DNA from: Haematobia irritans
Taxonomy: Eukaryota; Arthropoda; Insecta; Diptera; Muscidae
Assembly (NCBI RefSeq): GCF_050003625.1
Contig: NC_134397.1
Location: 267,648,070 to 267,712,069, forward strand
DNA length: 64,000 nt
Direction: 5' to 3'
Positions 24,497-36,938 of the stretch are shown in pieces (within the stretch, counting starts at the first letter, position 1; each line of letters starts with the position of its first letter). The translations under genes and the position numbers were made by a program. The notes under the pieces were generated by a model. It did not search any database, was not told the DNA's origin, and saw only the letters and a list, made by a program, of their open reading frames with translations.

Positions 24497-25468
24497 GAAA
24501 AAGACTGTTTTTCATATGTTTGGCTATAAACATTATATGTTTGGAACACAAATTTTTAAACACAATATTTTTGAGTGCAAGCATATAATGTTCATAAACT
24601 AGCATAACATGTTTGGGACATATATGTTAATATGTTAGAACATATTATGTTTGGGACATAAAATGTTTTTAAATATAATATGCTTGGATGCAAACATATA
24701 TTAATTTAGAAATAGCCTATAAACATATATGTGTTTAGTAGCTTGGAGCGCTATTTAACAGGGAGCGATATTGAATTAAGTTGGTGGTTGTTGCTTGTTA
24801 TTACAAAATTAACATTTTTTTCCTTGGGCAATTGATCAGCTACTTCTTTGATCCTTACAAACTGTGTGGTCCGCTGTTCGAATCCCCGTCCGGCAAAAGG
24901 TAAAATTAAAATAAATAAAAAAAATCATACAATTGAATAATTTCTTCTACAATGTTTGTATAACAGAAAAAGGTGCTAAGAACTAAAAAATCTCGTGGAA
25001 GTGAGAAAGATGTGGAGGAATATACAATTGGGCAGAAACAAAATTTTGAGCATTCAGGTCGAAAACATATGTTGTTAGTACCTATATTACCTGTTTATTT
25101 TCATAATTCATTATGATTGTAAATATATAAATAAATAAATAAAATTTTGAGCACAATATTGTTTGGGAGAATTTTGTTTTAAGCATATAATATTTTTGGG
25201 TGCAAAATGCTTCCAAACATATCATATGTTCACATAATAACATATTGTTTTTTGGAAGACAACATTATTGAATTTGGATGCAAAAATACAAAATGTTTGG
25301 AAATTGACTACCCAAACATATATTGTTTAGACCAATATGCTTTCAAACATATTATATATTGGAAGAGATCAAACATATAAATGTTTGGGCAATAGCCAAA
25401 AATGTATATGCTTGAAGCAAAATATGTTTGGGAGTATATGTTACAGAAGCGATTTTTTGTGAGCGTGT
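24497..25468. mobile_element. Nested acatatgtttggg-rich element
   Basis: Many imperfect copies of an (a)catatatgtttggga motif in both orientations fill this insert, which interrupts the composite element between cgcctg and gacggag. The inner end sequence gactgtttttcatatgtttgg recurs inverted at 45690-45715. In the middle (24780-25010) is a diverged inverted fragment of the composite element with a weak tRNA-like B box (ctgttcgaatcccc, near 24875). No coding region is visible. Class unknown. Confidence 0.6.
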
Positions 25469-25537
25469 GGACGGAGAATCGAACCGCGGACCATGTACTT
25501 TCTAAGCCAGCACACTAACCACTGAGCTATGTACCTG
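25468..25537 (-). other. tRNA-like sequence T1, leftward
   Basis: On the minus strand it reads as an A-box-like tagctcagtggttagtg, an anticodon-arm-like stretch and a B box (cgcggttcgattctcc). The acceptor ends do not pair well, so this looks like a pol III promoter relic or SINE-type head, not a functional tRNA. Confidence 0.65.
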
Positions 25538-25649
25538 TTATGGTCATCAATAGATAAATATCCATATAAGTTATATTTATATAGCATAGATTGCGGCGTC
25601 CACGAACCGCATAAACAAAATTTATTTAACAGAAACAAACATTTAGTTT

Positions 25650-25721
25650 GGCACCGTGGAGAAGTGGTTGCTACGTCCGACTTGCATGCCAAGGGTCGTG
25701 GGTTCGATCCCTGCTTCGACC
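25650..25721 (+). other. tRNA-like sequence T2, rightward
   Basis: The plus strand reads ggcaccgtggagaagtggttgc, then a B box (gtgggttcgatccctgc). It resembles the head of the SINE family in this window. The acceptor stem is not complementary. It points away from T1, leaving about 110 bp between the two 5' ends. Confidence 0.65.
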
Positions 25722-26048
25722 AAAGTTTTTTTTTACATATATTCCAGATATGTTCGGAAGATTCCGAAACAATGTTCTACATTACATTGTAGTATATTAA
25801 ATTTTGCACTGTAAAATGTGTCTTATTAAAGACCTAAAGTCAGAAAAGAACAGTGTTTGATATAAACGAAATAGACTGTGTCGTTGTTTCAAAAATAACT
25901 ATTTTTATTGAAAAAAATAAAAATTTTGTAACAAACGAATTTTTTTGGTGATAAAAGTTTAAAATTTTCGAAGCAATTCAAAAAAAACTCTAACAAAAGA
26001 AAAACGTTTTCGGTACACGTTTTCCAAACGTTTATTTTTCTTTGCGTG

Positions 26049-26210
26049 TGGAATTCAATCACGATATTAATTGATCCAATTGATTTTTAAATGAAATTTC
26101 TTCAATCACAGAAATGACAATATCAATCATCAACGTTAAAAATTAATTGATCCCATTGAAAAGTTAATTGGTCCAATTAATTTTGTGATTGTCTTTTATT
26201 TTCATTTTAA
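26049..26210. repeat. Fragment of the aattaatt MITE family
   Basis: The aattgatcc, caatcacagaaatgac and aattaattttgtgattg blocks match the interior and one end of the MITE at 5682-6254 and 37893-38178. The flanks are eroded and no TA pair can be assigned. Confidence 0.6.
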
Positions 26211-26370
26211 ATTCAAAAATATTTATAATTGAATATTTTGTACATGAGATGGCTGCAAGCTAGACGGTAGACTGCAGATGGCAATGGTAGGACCATTTCA
26301 GATTTAAGTATTATCCAAAGGACTGTATGCGTTCACGAAACATAAATTCACTGGTATTTATCGAAGGGGA

Positions 26371-26583
26371 GCTAACGTGGTTCAATAATGAGCATGCCCA
26401 CCTAGAATACAAATGGTCTTGGGTTCGATGCCAGTTTAGTACGAACGCCGACTAGTTTTTCAGCGGTGAATTATCCCCTCTCAGCGCATTTCTGAATGTT
26501 TCAAAGCTTCTCCAAATGGTTTCACTATTATGTGAAAAGCCATTCGGACTCGACTATTGAGCTAAATATAGACTAGGGAAGCA
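26371..26583 (+). mobile_element. Old diverged SINE copy
   Basis: The tRNA-like head (gtggttcaataatgagcatgcc, B box gggttcgatgcc) and the body landmarks (tttttcagcggtgaattatc, ttcaaagcttctcc) match the SINE family but with many substitutions. A younger copy of the same family starts right after it at 26596. Confidence 0.75.
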
Positions 26584-26595
26584 CTTGTTGATGAT

Positions 26596-26897
26596 GGTTA
26601 GGTTAGGTTAGACTATTCAGTCCATTGTGATACCACATTGGTGAACTTCTCTCTTATCACTGAGTGCTGCCCGATTCCATGTTAAGCTCGATGACAAGGG
26701 ACCTCCTTTTTATAGCCGAGTCCGAACGGCGTTCCACATTGCAGTGAAACCACTTAGAAAACCTCAGAAATGTCACCAGCATTACTGAGGTGGGATAATC
26801 CACCGCTGAAAAACTTTTTAGTGTTCGGTCGAAGCAGGAATCGAACCCACGACCTTGTGTATGCTAGGCGGGCCTGCTAACCATTGCACCACGGTGG
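26596..26897 (-). mobile_element. tRNA-derived SINE, minus strand, shortened tail region
   Basis: An inverted SINE lacking the ggcagcccgatgtatcagg segment next to the tail and about 11 bp in the body. The duplication cttgttgatgat is found at 26584-26595 and 26898-26909. The tRNA-like head at the right end is intact. Confidence 0.9.
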
Positions 26898-27079
26898 CTT
26901 GTTGATGATAAATGAATTCACTGAAGAGTATAAATAAGCCTAAAATATAGGGCTGCCAATAACATAACCTAAGGAAGATTCGAAATAAAGGACGACCTTC
27001 GTGCACAATGCATGTCGAATACCAATAGAAGGATACATTTCCTTATGCTACTTTGTTAATGCATTTGGTCGACTTGCGC

Positions 27080-27570
27080 ATAGAGATATGCACGTGAGTA
27101 ATATTTTACTCATGTTCACACATACTCACTACGGAAAAATTTTACTCACGCACACCCCGCACGATATTGTTTGGTAGGACTCACGCTTACGCACACTCAC
27201 GAAAAGAAAATTTGTACTCACGCACGAAAAATATTGTGACTCACGAAAAATGTCGTGACTCACGAATAATTTTATGAGTAATTTACCTTAGCGATGTGAG
27301 CGTGATTAAAGTCGAGAGCGTTATTAAAATCCTAACGCCCCAGGTGTCACTAAAATTGTAAATGAATTCAACTCGTAAGCGTTTTTTGTCCGAGGGCGGG
27401 ATTATTTTCGTGAGCGTACTTTTACGAATTTCGTTACTCACGAACACTCACGAAAAAATTATTTTCGTGACTCACGTTCACACACGACATTTGGTTTGTT
27501 AATCACGCTCACGCACACTCACTTCGTTGTCATCAGCGTGACTCACGACTCACGCGTGAGTCATGACAAT
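27080..27570. repeat. CTCACG-rich degenerate repeat tract
   Basis: The hexamer ctcacg and its complement cgtgag recur dozens of times in both orientations, with phrases such as actcacgcacactcacg and attttcgtga. The tract ends next to the foldback element. It is non-coding. Both orientations make it potentially self-pairing. Confidence 0.85.
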
Positions 27571-27577
27571 TTTGTGT

Positions 27578-29177
27578 AGTAGAGGTGTACACTAGATAGG
27601 GTCGCGAAAAAAAGTTCATGCAGTCACCCCCCAGTTTTGTAGCATATTTGAAGACAATTTCAGAACACTAAAACTTTTTTTTTTCCGTGCACCCTACGAC
27701 CCCCCGAAATGCAATTTACTGTGCTGTGTCGTCATTTGAAGTCGGATCGAAAAGAAACGCATATCGTTGTTCATGGTTGATCAGGGGCTATATTTCGTGC
27801 ATTGGTCAGTTTTGACTCCGACGTCAAATTTGATTTTTAATTTTTTTATTTCGCTTCGTATACCCCTATGATGCCCATTTCTTATAACCATTATAAAGAT
27901 CTTATCAAAATATGAAACTTTTGCTTTGGAAGTATTTAATTATATTCATAAACAAAAAAGTTACAGAGATTTTAAAAAGTCAATAGGTCACCCTACACCA
28001 TCAAATAGCTTTTGCTGTGTTGTCATGATATCCGATCGAAACCACATGCACATCGTTATTCACATCTACGAAATTAATTTGAAAGGTATTTAATACACAC
28101 AAACTGTTTATCTGTAAATTTCTAACCGTATCATTGTATACATACTCGTTGTGTGCACTACGGCATTTTCTGCGTTATGCAAAGTTCTTGTGTTTTTGCT
28201 TGAACAACTTGAGAGCCTACTGTTTTAAAATCTAACAATCAATCTAACAATAAAAGTAAGTGGTAACGGAATTGTGGAAAATTACGAAGATCGTTATGCT
28301 GCTTACACATTGGTTAAATTTCTGCCTTTCAACATCTGACTACGCCGTATTTTTTTTTGCGTTTTCTTGTCATCTTCACAATGGTGAGCAATGTTGTCAC
28401 ATGAGTAAATACTTTAAACAAGAAAATATTAGATTAGATTTGTATTTGATTTGAGTACATTTCATGTTTTTCCACAATTCCGTTACCACTTACTTTTATT
28501 GTTAGATTTTAAAACAGTAGGCTCTCAAGTTGTTCAAGCAAAAACACAAGAACTCTGCATAACGCAGAAAATGCCCTAGTGCACACAACGAGTATGTATA
28601 CAATGATACGTTTAGAAATTTACAGATAAACAGTTTGTGTGTATTAAATACCTTTCAAATTAATTTCGTAGATGTGAATAACGATGTGCATGTGGTTTCG
28701 ATCGGACATCATGACAACACAACAAAAACTATTTGGTGGTGTGTAGGGTGACCTATTGACTTTTTAAAATCTCTGTAACTCTTTTGTTTATGAATATAAT
28801 TAAATACTTCCAAAGCAAAAGTTTCATATTTTGATAAGATCTTTATAATGGTTATAAGAAATGGGCATCATAGGGTTATACGAAGCGAAATAAAAAAATT
28901 AAAAATCAAATTTGACGTCGGAGTCAAAAATGACCAATGCACGAAATATAGCCCCTGATCAACCATGAACAACGATATGCGTTTCTTTTCGATCGGACTT
29001 CAAATGACGACACAGCACAGTAAATTGTATTTCGGGGGGTCGTAGGGTGCACGGAAAAAAAAAAGTTTTTGTGTTCTGAAATTGTCTTCAAATATGCTAC
29101 AAAACTGGGGGGTGACTGCATCAACTTTTTTTTTTGCCTTAGGCCGTGACCCTACCTAGTGTACACGTACCTCTACT
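27578..29177. mobile_element. Foldback element with ~700-bp inverted arms
   Basis: The left arm (27578-28281) and right arm (28467-29177) are reverse complements with only scattered mismatches. They surround a 185-bp loop (28282-28466). The outer termini are agtagaggtgtacac and its complement, the right one with a 2-3 bp insertion. The arms contain no recognised coding region, and the open frames they produce are mirror shadows. No clear target duplication was found. The long arms suggest a foldback transposon; a local inverted duplication is the alternative. Confidence 0.9.
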
Positions 29178-29386
29178 TTCGCAAATAAGAATAGTCTTTC
29201 CCACGGCTCAGAACTATCGGCTTGTCTAGGTCAAATGCAATTCAGCGTGAGTCACGACAATTTTGTGTCACGTGTACACCTCTACTTTCGCAAATAAGAA
29301 TAGTCTTTCCCACGGATCAGAACTATCGGCTTGTCTAGGTCAAATGCAATGCAGCCCAATCAACCATCTTCTCCGAATTAAGCAAC
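29169..29386 (+). repeat. 109-bp direct duplication at the foldback edge
   Basis: The block beginning acctctactttcgcaaataag (29169) recurs at 29278, 109 bp later, with two mismatches over about 78 aligned bp. The second copy is preceded by its own foldback terminus (gtgtacacctctact, 29273-29287) and by gtgagtcacgacaattttgtgt, which also precedes the foldback on its left side (27557-27577). Confidence 0.85.
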
Positions 29387-29569
29387 GTCCTATTGCTTTT
29401 TGTTTCCAAAGTCAACTTTTGAATACAATGAGGAGATCGTCACCGCCATTGAGGGCGATTTTGCAAGTTTGAAGGAAATGTTTTTTTTTCAGAGAACATC
29501 ATAAAACATATTGTCGAGTATGCTAAGTACTTATACTTATATATTATGCACATATTTAATAAGAAATAA

Positions 29570-31377
29570 ACAAGTATATACGGCCGTAAGTTCGGCCAGG
29601 CCGAAGCTTATGTACCCTCCATCATGGATTGCGTAGAAACTTCTTCTAAACACTGCCATCCACAATCGAATTACTTAAGTTGCGGTAACGCTTGCCGATG
29701 GCAAGGTATCTTAAAACCTCCTAACACCACCTTCTAAATTGTATGTAAGTCCATACGTGGTATATATTAAATCAAAAAAGATCGATCCAATACGTATATA
29801 ATTCAGTTTGACAAAGTAGACATACAATTTTGACAAAATTTTCTACAGAAATAAAATTTTAACAAAATTTTCTATAGAAATAAAATTTTCACAAAATTTT
29901 CTATAAAAATAAAAATTTTGACAAAATTTTCTATAGAAAGAATATTTTGACAAAAATTTCTACAGAAATAAAATTTTAACAAAATTTTCTATAGAAATAA
30001 ACATTTGACAAAATTTTCTATAGAAATAAAATCTTGGTAGATTATTTTTGGCTCGAGTGGCAATCATGACTATGAACCGAATAAAATTTGAACAAAATTT
30101 GCTATAAAAATAATAGCAAAATTTGAACAAAATTTTCTATAGAAATAAAATTTTGACAAAATTTTCTATAGAAATAAAATTTTGACAATGATGAAAATTT
30201 TATTATGAACCGAAAAAAATTTTAACAAAATTTTCTCTAGAAATAAAATTTTGACAAAATGTCCTATAGAAATAAAATTTTGGTAGATTATTTTTGGCTC
30301 TAGTGGCAACCATGATTATGAACCGATATGGACCAATTTTTGTGTGATTGGACCAATTTTGGTATGGTTGTTAGCGACCATATACTAACACCACGTTCCT
30401 AATTTGAACCGGATCGGATGAATTTTGCTCCTCCAAGAGGCTCCGGAGGTCAAATCTGGAGAACGTTTTATATGGGAGCTATATATAATTATGGACCGAT
30501 ATGGACCAATTCTGGCACGGTTGTTAAAGATCATATACTAACACCATGTTCAAAATTACAATCGGATTGGATGAAATTTGCTTCTCTTGGAGACTTCGCA
30601 AGCCAAATCTGGGGATCGGCTTATATGGAGTCTATATATAATTATGAACCGATGTGGACCAATTTTTGCATGGTTGTTAGAGACCATATACCAACATCGT
30701 GTACCAAATTTCAGCCGGATCGGATGAAATTTGCTTCTCTTTGAGGTTCCGCAAGCCAAATCTGGGGATCGGTTTATATGGGGGCTATATATAATTATGG
30801 ACCGATGTGGACCAAGTTTTGCATGGTTGTTAAAGACCATATACCAACATCATGTTCCAAATTTCAGCCGGATCGGATGAAATTTGCTTCTCTTTGAAGC
30901 TCCGCAAGCCAAATCTGGGGTTCGGTTTATATGGGGGCTATATATAATTATGGACCGATGTGGACCAATTTTTGCATGGTTGTTAGAGACCATATACCAA
31001 CATCATATACCAAATTTCAGCCGGATCGGATGAAATATGCTTCTGTTAGAGGCTCCACAAGCCAAATCTGAGGGTCCCTTTGTATGGGGGCTATACGTAA
31101 AAGTGGACCGATATGGCCCATTTTCAATACCATCCGACCTACATCGATAACAACTACTTTTGCCAAGTTTCAAGTCGATAGCTTGTTTCGTTCGGAAGTT
31201 AGCGTGATTTCAACAGACGGACGGACGGACGGACGGACGGACATGCTTAGATCGACTCAGAATTTCACCACGACCCAGAATATATATACTTTATAGGGTC
31301 TTAGAGCAATATTTCGATGTGTTACAAACGGAATGACAAAGTTAATATACCCCCATCCTATGATGGAGGGTATAAAA
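29570..31377 (+). mobile_element. Helentron/DINE-like element, family 1
   Basis: The copy is bounded by acaagtatatacggccgtaag at the left and atgatggagggtataaaaa at the right. In order it holds a 29-bp array (29815-30290), a 153-bp array (about 30300-31080), a GACGG tract (31215-31240) and the terminal block. Two stops interrupt the 51-codon frame that stays open in the 16672 copy. No transposase is encoded. Confidence 0.82.
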
Positions 31378-33690
31378 ATATTTGATTACAAAATTAATTT
31401 ATTCCTTCGGTACTTTGAGTTGGTTCAATTAAAAATTTATTGATATTTGTCAAAAAACTTGAGGCAATTTATTATTTGTGGTATTATTGTTTGTTTTATT
31501 TATAATTACTTCTTTTTTTGATGAAATATTTTTTTTTTTTCAACATTACAAGAGTTTATACTGAATTCGATTGCATTTTTCTTTTGGTTGGATCCAATGA
31601 ATAGTAAATATGAATGAATAATCATTATGGAACAAAATTAATATTTTGTTTGTATTTTATTTTTAATTTTTTTTTATTAAATTAAAATGTTAATTGGAAT
31701 AATCAATATATATTCCTAAACAAAAATGTGATTGGTCGAATATCGATTTTTTTAAAGAAATTTCAATTCTATCATATAAAATAAAGATTTATAAACGATT
31801 GACAATAATTTAGTTTCTAACAACCAAATTTTCCATACTAACCCAGAACTTAGAAAACCGCGGTTTTCTATCTCCATTGTCCTTATTCGATTGAAATTTC
31901 AATAAAAAAAAAAACAACCAAAACAAAAACACAACACTATTCCTTGCTCTCACATTGATCTGTTAATTGTCATATCATTTAAATCTCGTTACGGAAAATA
32001 TCACAAACATTTTCACTTCATTAAGGGATGAAGACGATGATGATGACGATGGTAATGTCACCATTACCTCATGTTTAGCCGGCTAACACAAACACACATG
32101 TCCTTCGTACTTGATTGACATTTGCATATGAAAATTATGAGGCCAACCATTTGGTGAATGCCACACCATCAAGGCGTAGTTGAGCCAAAACATTTGTAAA
32201 CAATTTCCCAGGATTCGAGGATTATGGGAAATTTTGTGTACGATGTGGTGGAGTGGATGTGATTTCGTTTTGGACTTTGTGTGTGTGTGTTGATTGTGGC
32301 GACAATCAAATAAAACGTGTCACGTGAGTACACCCTCTGTGGTTGACAACCAAAACACAACACGAGACAAATCCGCAGCAATCATTTGCCAATTCGAACT
32401 CAACCGTTACCACCAACAGGACGAATATCCTTTTTCGCTAGGCTTTGTTAGCAGTCCACCCACCAATGGTTGACTGTTGATGCCGTTTCTGCATGTTGCC
32501 TACAATAGAAAGAAGAAACAAAGAAATGTTTGTATTTAAATGCATTTTAAACTTTCCATTGTCTGATGGATTTTTATAAAACACAATTGGATTCAATTGT
32601 AAGTTTTATTCTCTGTACACTCTTTTCAATTTGTCTGAGAAAGGACATTTTAATCGCCACTGCTGATGATGCGGCTGCCTACAATAAAACGGTGGTTTGT
32701 GGTGACGACTCACTTTAGCAAAAAGGGGATTTATCAACTAGAACGACGTCAGCCTTTCGTTAATTGTAAATCATCATCTTTGTCATCATCACATCGGCTC
32801 ACACAGGACTCATATCCATTGCTCGTTTTAATCGCATTCAGTTTCTCATGGCCCAGCAATCGACCAGGGCTTTGTGGCCTGACTTGAGCTTCGTTAAGTG
32901 CGTTTTCTCATCATTCTGAAGATCATAATCAGCTCTGGTGCCTTTACAGGATATTTTAATTGTGTTCGTAGAATACAGCGTGCATATTTCTGATAAAAAA
33001 ACACAAACAATTCTTGTAATCCTTTCTTTTCCCAACCAGTTGTTTTTATATAGAGCCAGTTATTGTTTATACGATTTTTATTATATTTTTTTATTAATAA
33101 TTATTCTCATTGAAAATGGCTTTGTTTCTTTTCATAGAGTAGAACATATATTTAGATTTAGTTTGTGATCCTGTTGAGCTATTGTAATTCAATTTTTATT
33201 TGTTTTCATTACAAATGTCATAATGTCGAATAGTCGAGTATTTTGAAATGTTGGTATATTTGACAGTGAGTGCGGACAGGAAATCACCTAGGGAGTATTT
33301 TTTTAGAATAGTCAAAAATGCTAAGAATATTACGCCTCAAGGTCATTGAATAATATAAATATTGAGCTTTCTACACTGAAACAATGGACTGAATAGTTCA
33401 AGTGAGCCTGAGGTGAGGAATCGGGCTGCCGCTTTAACCTACACCGAAACAAAAAGCCTACCCAACCCCTTTACACTAATGATTTTGGTATTGATTTAGA
33501 TCTAACGAATCGGAGAAATCATACAAGACGCAGTACTGTTTCAAATCTGAGATTTGTGTATTTGATACTACATCCAAAAAAAATGAATCCACCAGGAGGT
33601 CTTCCTCCCTGATATAATATCGAAAAATAATCCGCTACATTGTTTGTCCTGACGTCACCCTCAACCTTCACTAAAAATTTCCAGCAAATT
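31378..33690. other. Mostly single-copy-looking, no gene recognised
   Basis: No terminal repeats or SINE bodies are seen, apart from a short SINE-tail relic near 33390-33450 (aatggactgaatag, gggctgccgctttaacc). The segment 32000-32900 has more even base composition and non-repetitive words (for example tttagccggctaacac) and could be host intronic or regulatory sequence. The short open frames there match no family I know. Confidence 0.4.
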
Positions 33691-34480
33691 GGGCAAATTT
33701 GGTCCAATTTTCAAAACGTCTTGGGCAAGGGTTCGACCAGATATCAAATTTCAAGTAAATCGGAAAAGTTTAGTGCAAAACCGGTCCATGTTTGAATCTT
33801 GTCCTATATTGACCGATCTCCCCATTTGATTTCTTGAAAGTATGGAAGCCGAAATTTGCATCCAATTTTCTTGAAAATTGAGTTCGTAAAGAGCTGTGGT
33901 AAATTTGGTATACATTGGCCCATGTTTTGATATAGCCCCCACATAGATCGATCTCCCGATTTGACTTTCTGTCTTGAGACCATAAAAGATGAAATTTTCA
34001 TCCAATTTGCTTTGAAATGGAAATCTAGAAATATTTTAGGTCCATACACCCAGAGAAGGAATATGATCACCTCAAACATGTTTCAAGAGCAAAATGTTAT
34101 TTTTGTATCCACTAAAATGTAATTTTCTCGTCAAATATAACCTGCTTGCCGAAATCAAATACATGATTTCCGAGAAAATAACATGGTTGCGAAAACCATG
34201 TTACATGGTCACCACCCAAAAATAACATTTTGCTCTTAAAACATGTTTGAGGTGATCATATTCCTACAGTCAAATTTGTTACATATCGGTCCATGTTTTG
34301 CTATGGCCTTTATATAGACCGATGTCCAGATTTAACTTTTTGAGGACACTGTTCATTCGATTTGCAATATTTTCATACAGTCCCCACATAGACCGACCTC
34401 CGATTTGACTTCTTAAGACCATGAAAGCCGAAAATTTTCTTGAAATTTACTTGAAATTAAAATCTGAAGGTATTTTAGAT
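33690..34480 (-). repeat. Helentron-like central repeats, family 3
   Basis: Diverged units read on the minus strand as (Y)VGAISKHGPMYTKF-like repeats, the same layout as families 1 and 2, but with different DNA (ttgatatagcccccacatag, gatctccccatttgatttc). No terminal hairpin could be assigned, so this is a remnant. A palindromic insert lies at 34058-34264. Confidence 0.6.
34058..34264. mobile_element. Small palindromic MITE
   Basis: The left arm ggaatatgatcacctcaaac and its continuation through gagcaaaatgttattttt are mirrored at the right end (to 34264) with few mismatches. The arms are about 45 bp and the interior is about 115 bp. It interrupts a family 3 Helentron unit. Words such as aacatggt link it loosely to the element at 53944-55187. 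Confidence 0.75.
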
Positions 34481-34499
34481 ACAAAAAAAGTTATGTAAA

Positions 34500-35200
34500 A
34501 TTTACACTCAAAAAAATATTTTAATTCCAAGATTTTGACCTTGCCATAAGAATTTTGGTATTGATTCCGAGCCAAAGATGCGGCTTCTTTAAAATAAATA
34601 CATTTTTTGCGACCTATGTTGCTTTAAATCTAGGATCAATAAAAATTAAAATTAAGATAGAGATTCCATTTATCGAATTTTCATTCTCTTTTCGCGGTAT
34701 ATTCATAAAGGTGTTCACGTACAAACAAATGACACTTTAAAAATCCAAATTATAACGGATACATCAACGTAAAAAAATGTTTTCTTAATTCCAAAAAAAC
34801 TTTAAACCAAAGATGCTAAGTCATCAAAATAAGTCTTAGCCTATATTTGAAGCGATCTTATCTTAAATTTAAAGCTTCAATATTTCAGTTAATTTAAGGA
34901 TGATTTCTTTAAATAAAAAATGTGTTTCTTTACTTTAAGGAAAATTGGCCTTAGATAAAAGATATACGACTTTAACCTAGGGACGCAAATTTTCAAAATT
35001 TGTGTCTTAAATTTAATAAAAAAATTGAAGCAAAGATTACTTTGCTTTATCTTAATTAAAATATCCTTCTTTTAAAGAAATTTGTCCTTAGTAATTTGTA
35101 AATTGCGCATCCCAAAATTTAGGTTGCATAATCCTTAATATTACGTAAATATTTTTTTCTGTGCAGCTTAAAAATCCAAATTATAACGGAAACTTTAAAA
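34500..35200. repeat. MITE-like repeat ending cagtgca-type
   Basis: AT-rich sequence with starting acactcaaaaaaat and ending ttttttctgtgcag motifs. The segment 34550-34760 has an inverted relative at 50787-51000 (ttataatttggatttttta, catttgtttgtacgtgaa). The right part is cut by the Helentron at 35209. No coding content is recognised. Confidence 0.45.
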
Positions 35201-35208
35201 AATATACT

Positions 35209-36370
35209 TTATACCCTGCACCACTTTGTAGATCTAAATTTTCGATACCATATCACATCCGTCAAATGTGTTGGGTGCTATATATAAAGGTTTGTTCCAA
35301 ATACATACATTTAAATATCACTCGGTCTGGGCAGAATTTGATAGACTTCCACAAAATCTATAGACTCAAAATTTAAGTCGGCTAATGCACTAGGGTGAAA
35401 CACAATGTTAGTAAAAAATATGGGAAACATTTCAATCAGAAGCAATTTTAAGGAAACTTAGCAAAAGTTTATTTATGATTTATCGCTCGATATATATGTA
35501 TTAGAAGTTTAGGAAAATTAGAGTCATTTTTACAACTTTTCGACTAAGCAGTGGCGATTTTACCAGGAAAATGTTGGTATTTTGACAATTTTTGTCGAAA
35601 TCACAAAAACATATATATGGGAGCTATATCTAAATCTGAACCGATTTCAACCAAATTTGGCACGCATAGCTACAATGCTAATTCTACTCCCTGTGTAAAT
35701 TTTCAACTACATCGGAGTTAAAAATTGGCCTCTGTGGTCATATGAGTGTAAATCGGGCGAAAGCTATATATGGGAGCTATATCTTAATCTGAACCGATTT
35801 CAATAAAAATTGGCACACTTGACTACACTACTAATTGTACTCCTAGTGCAAAATTTCAACCAAATTGGGGTTTAAACTCTGGCTTCTGGTACCTTATCAG
35901 TCCATATCGGGCAAAAGATATATATGGGAGCTATATCTAAATCTGAACTGATTTCAATAAAATTTGGCACACTTGACTATAGTACTAATTGTTCTTCTTG
36001 TGCAAAATTTTAAGCAAATTAGGGTAAAACTCTCGATTCTGGGGCCATATAAGTCCATATCGGGTGAAATATATATATGGGTGGTATATCTAAATCTGAA
36101 CCGATTTCTTCCAAAATCAATAGGGTTCTATTCTGAGCCAAAATACATACTTGTGCCAAATTTGAAGTCGATTGGACTAAAACTGCGACCTAGACTTTGA
36201 TTACAAAAATGTGTTCACGGACAGACGGACATGGCTATATCGACTCAGGAGCCCACCCTGAGCATTTTTGGCAAAGACACCATGTGTCTATCTCGTCTCC
36301 TCCTGGGTGTTGCAAACATATGCACTAACTTATAATACCCTATTCCACAGTGTGGCGCAGGGTATAAAAA
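35209..36370 (+). mobile_element. Helentron/DINE-like element, family 2, left-truncated
   Basis: It begins at the tataccctgcaccactttg block without the usual acaagtaaggaaagtc leader, then carries about four 153-bp-type units and ends with the hairpin and ataaaaa (ccctattccacagtgtggcgcaggg). Orientation is opposite to the copies at 20977 and 43294. Confidence 0.8.
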
Positions 36371-36938
36371 CAGCGTAAAGATATTGCGATTTTTGTACAA
36401 TTAATGACAATTTGGAACAATTAATAACACTAACATCCTTTATGAAAATATCGTTATTTAGAAGTATTACTCATTTTTAAAGTTTCCATTTGGTTCGTTG
36501 GATATATCCGTGGATATATCTACTATAGTGAAACTACAAGTACAAAAAAAGTTATTTGAACTTCATAGAAATCGTGGTCAATCTAATTGTATTTCTATAC
36601 ATATTCCGGACCCACACGCAAAAAAATAATTCTTTCCTCCCAAACGAAATTTTAGACAAACAAAGTTCGTTTCTCATTTGCTTTTCGCTGTAAGGAAGTG
36701 TATTTGGATGAAAAGTATATACTTTTTGTGATAAACGTTTATTCTTTTCCAGGATGTAAAAACAATTTCATAAAGACAAACTCAAAAAAAAAACATTGTT
36801 TTATTGCTAATTGCATTTTCCCTCACATCTTTCTCACATCCACGAGGTTTTTTAGTTCTTAACACCTTTTCCTGCAATACCAACAATGTAGAAGAAATTA
36901 TACGATTTTATAAATTTTTAAAATTTTTTTTACCTTTC

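Larger units (their letters stand above)
24230..26048 (+). mobile_element. Composite tRNA-bearing element, copy 1, split by a nested insertion
   Basis: The two outer parts (24237-24496 and 25469-26048) align to the uninterrupted copy at 36688-37508. They carry, in order, a conserved left block (ctgtaaggaagtgtattt), a leftward tRNA-like sequence, a rightward tRNA-like sequence and an AT-rich right block ending ctttgcgtg. Its extreme left end, present in copy 2, is missing here. About 970 bp of a different repeat separate the two parts. Confidence 0.8.

Noticed and set aside
28260..28454. 64-codon frame in the foldback loop as a transposase
   Set aside because: Too short, with no catalytic motif, and it starts in the arm sequence.
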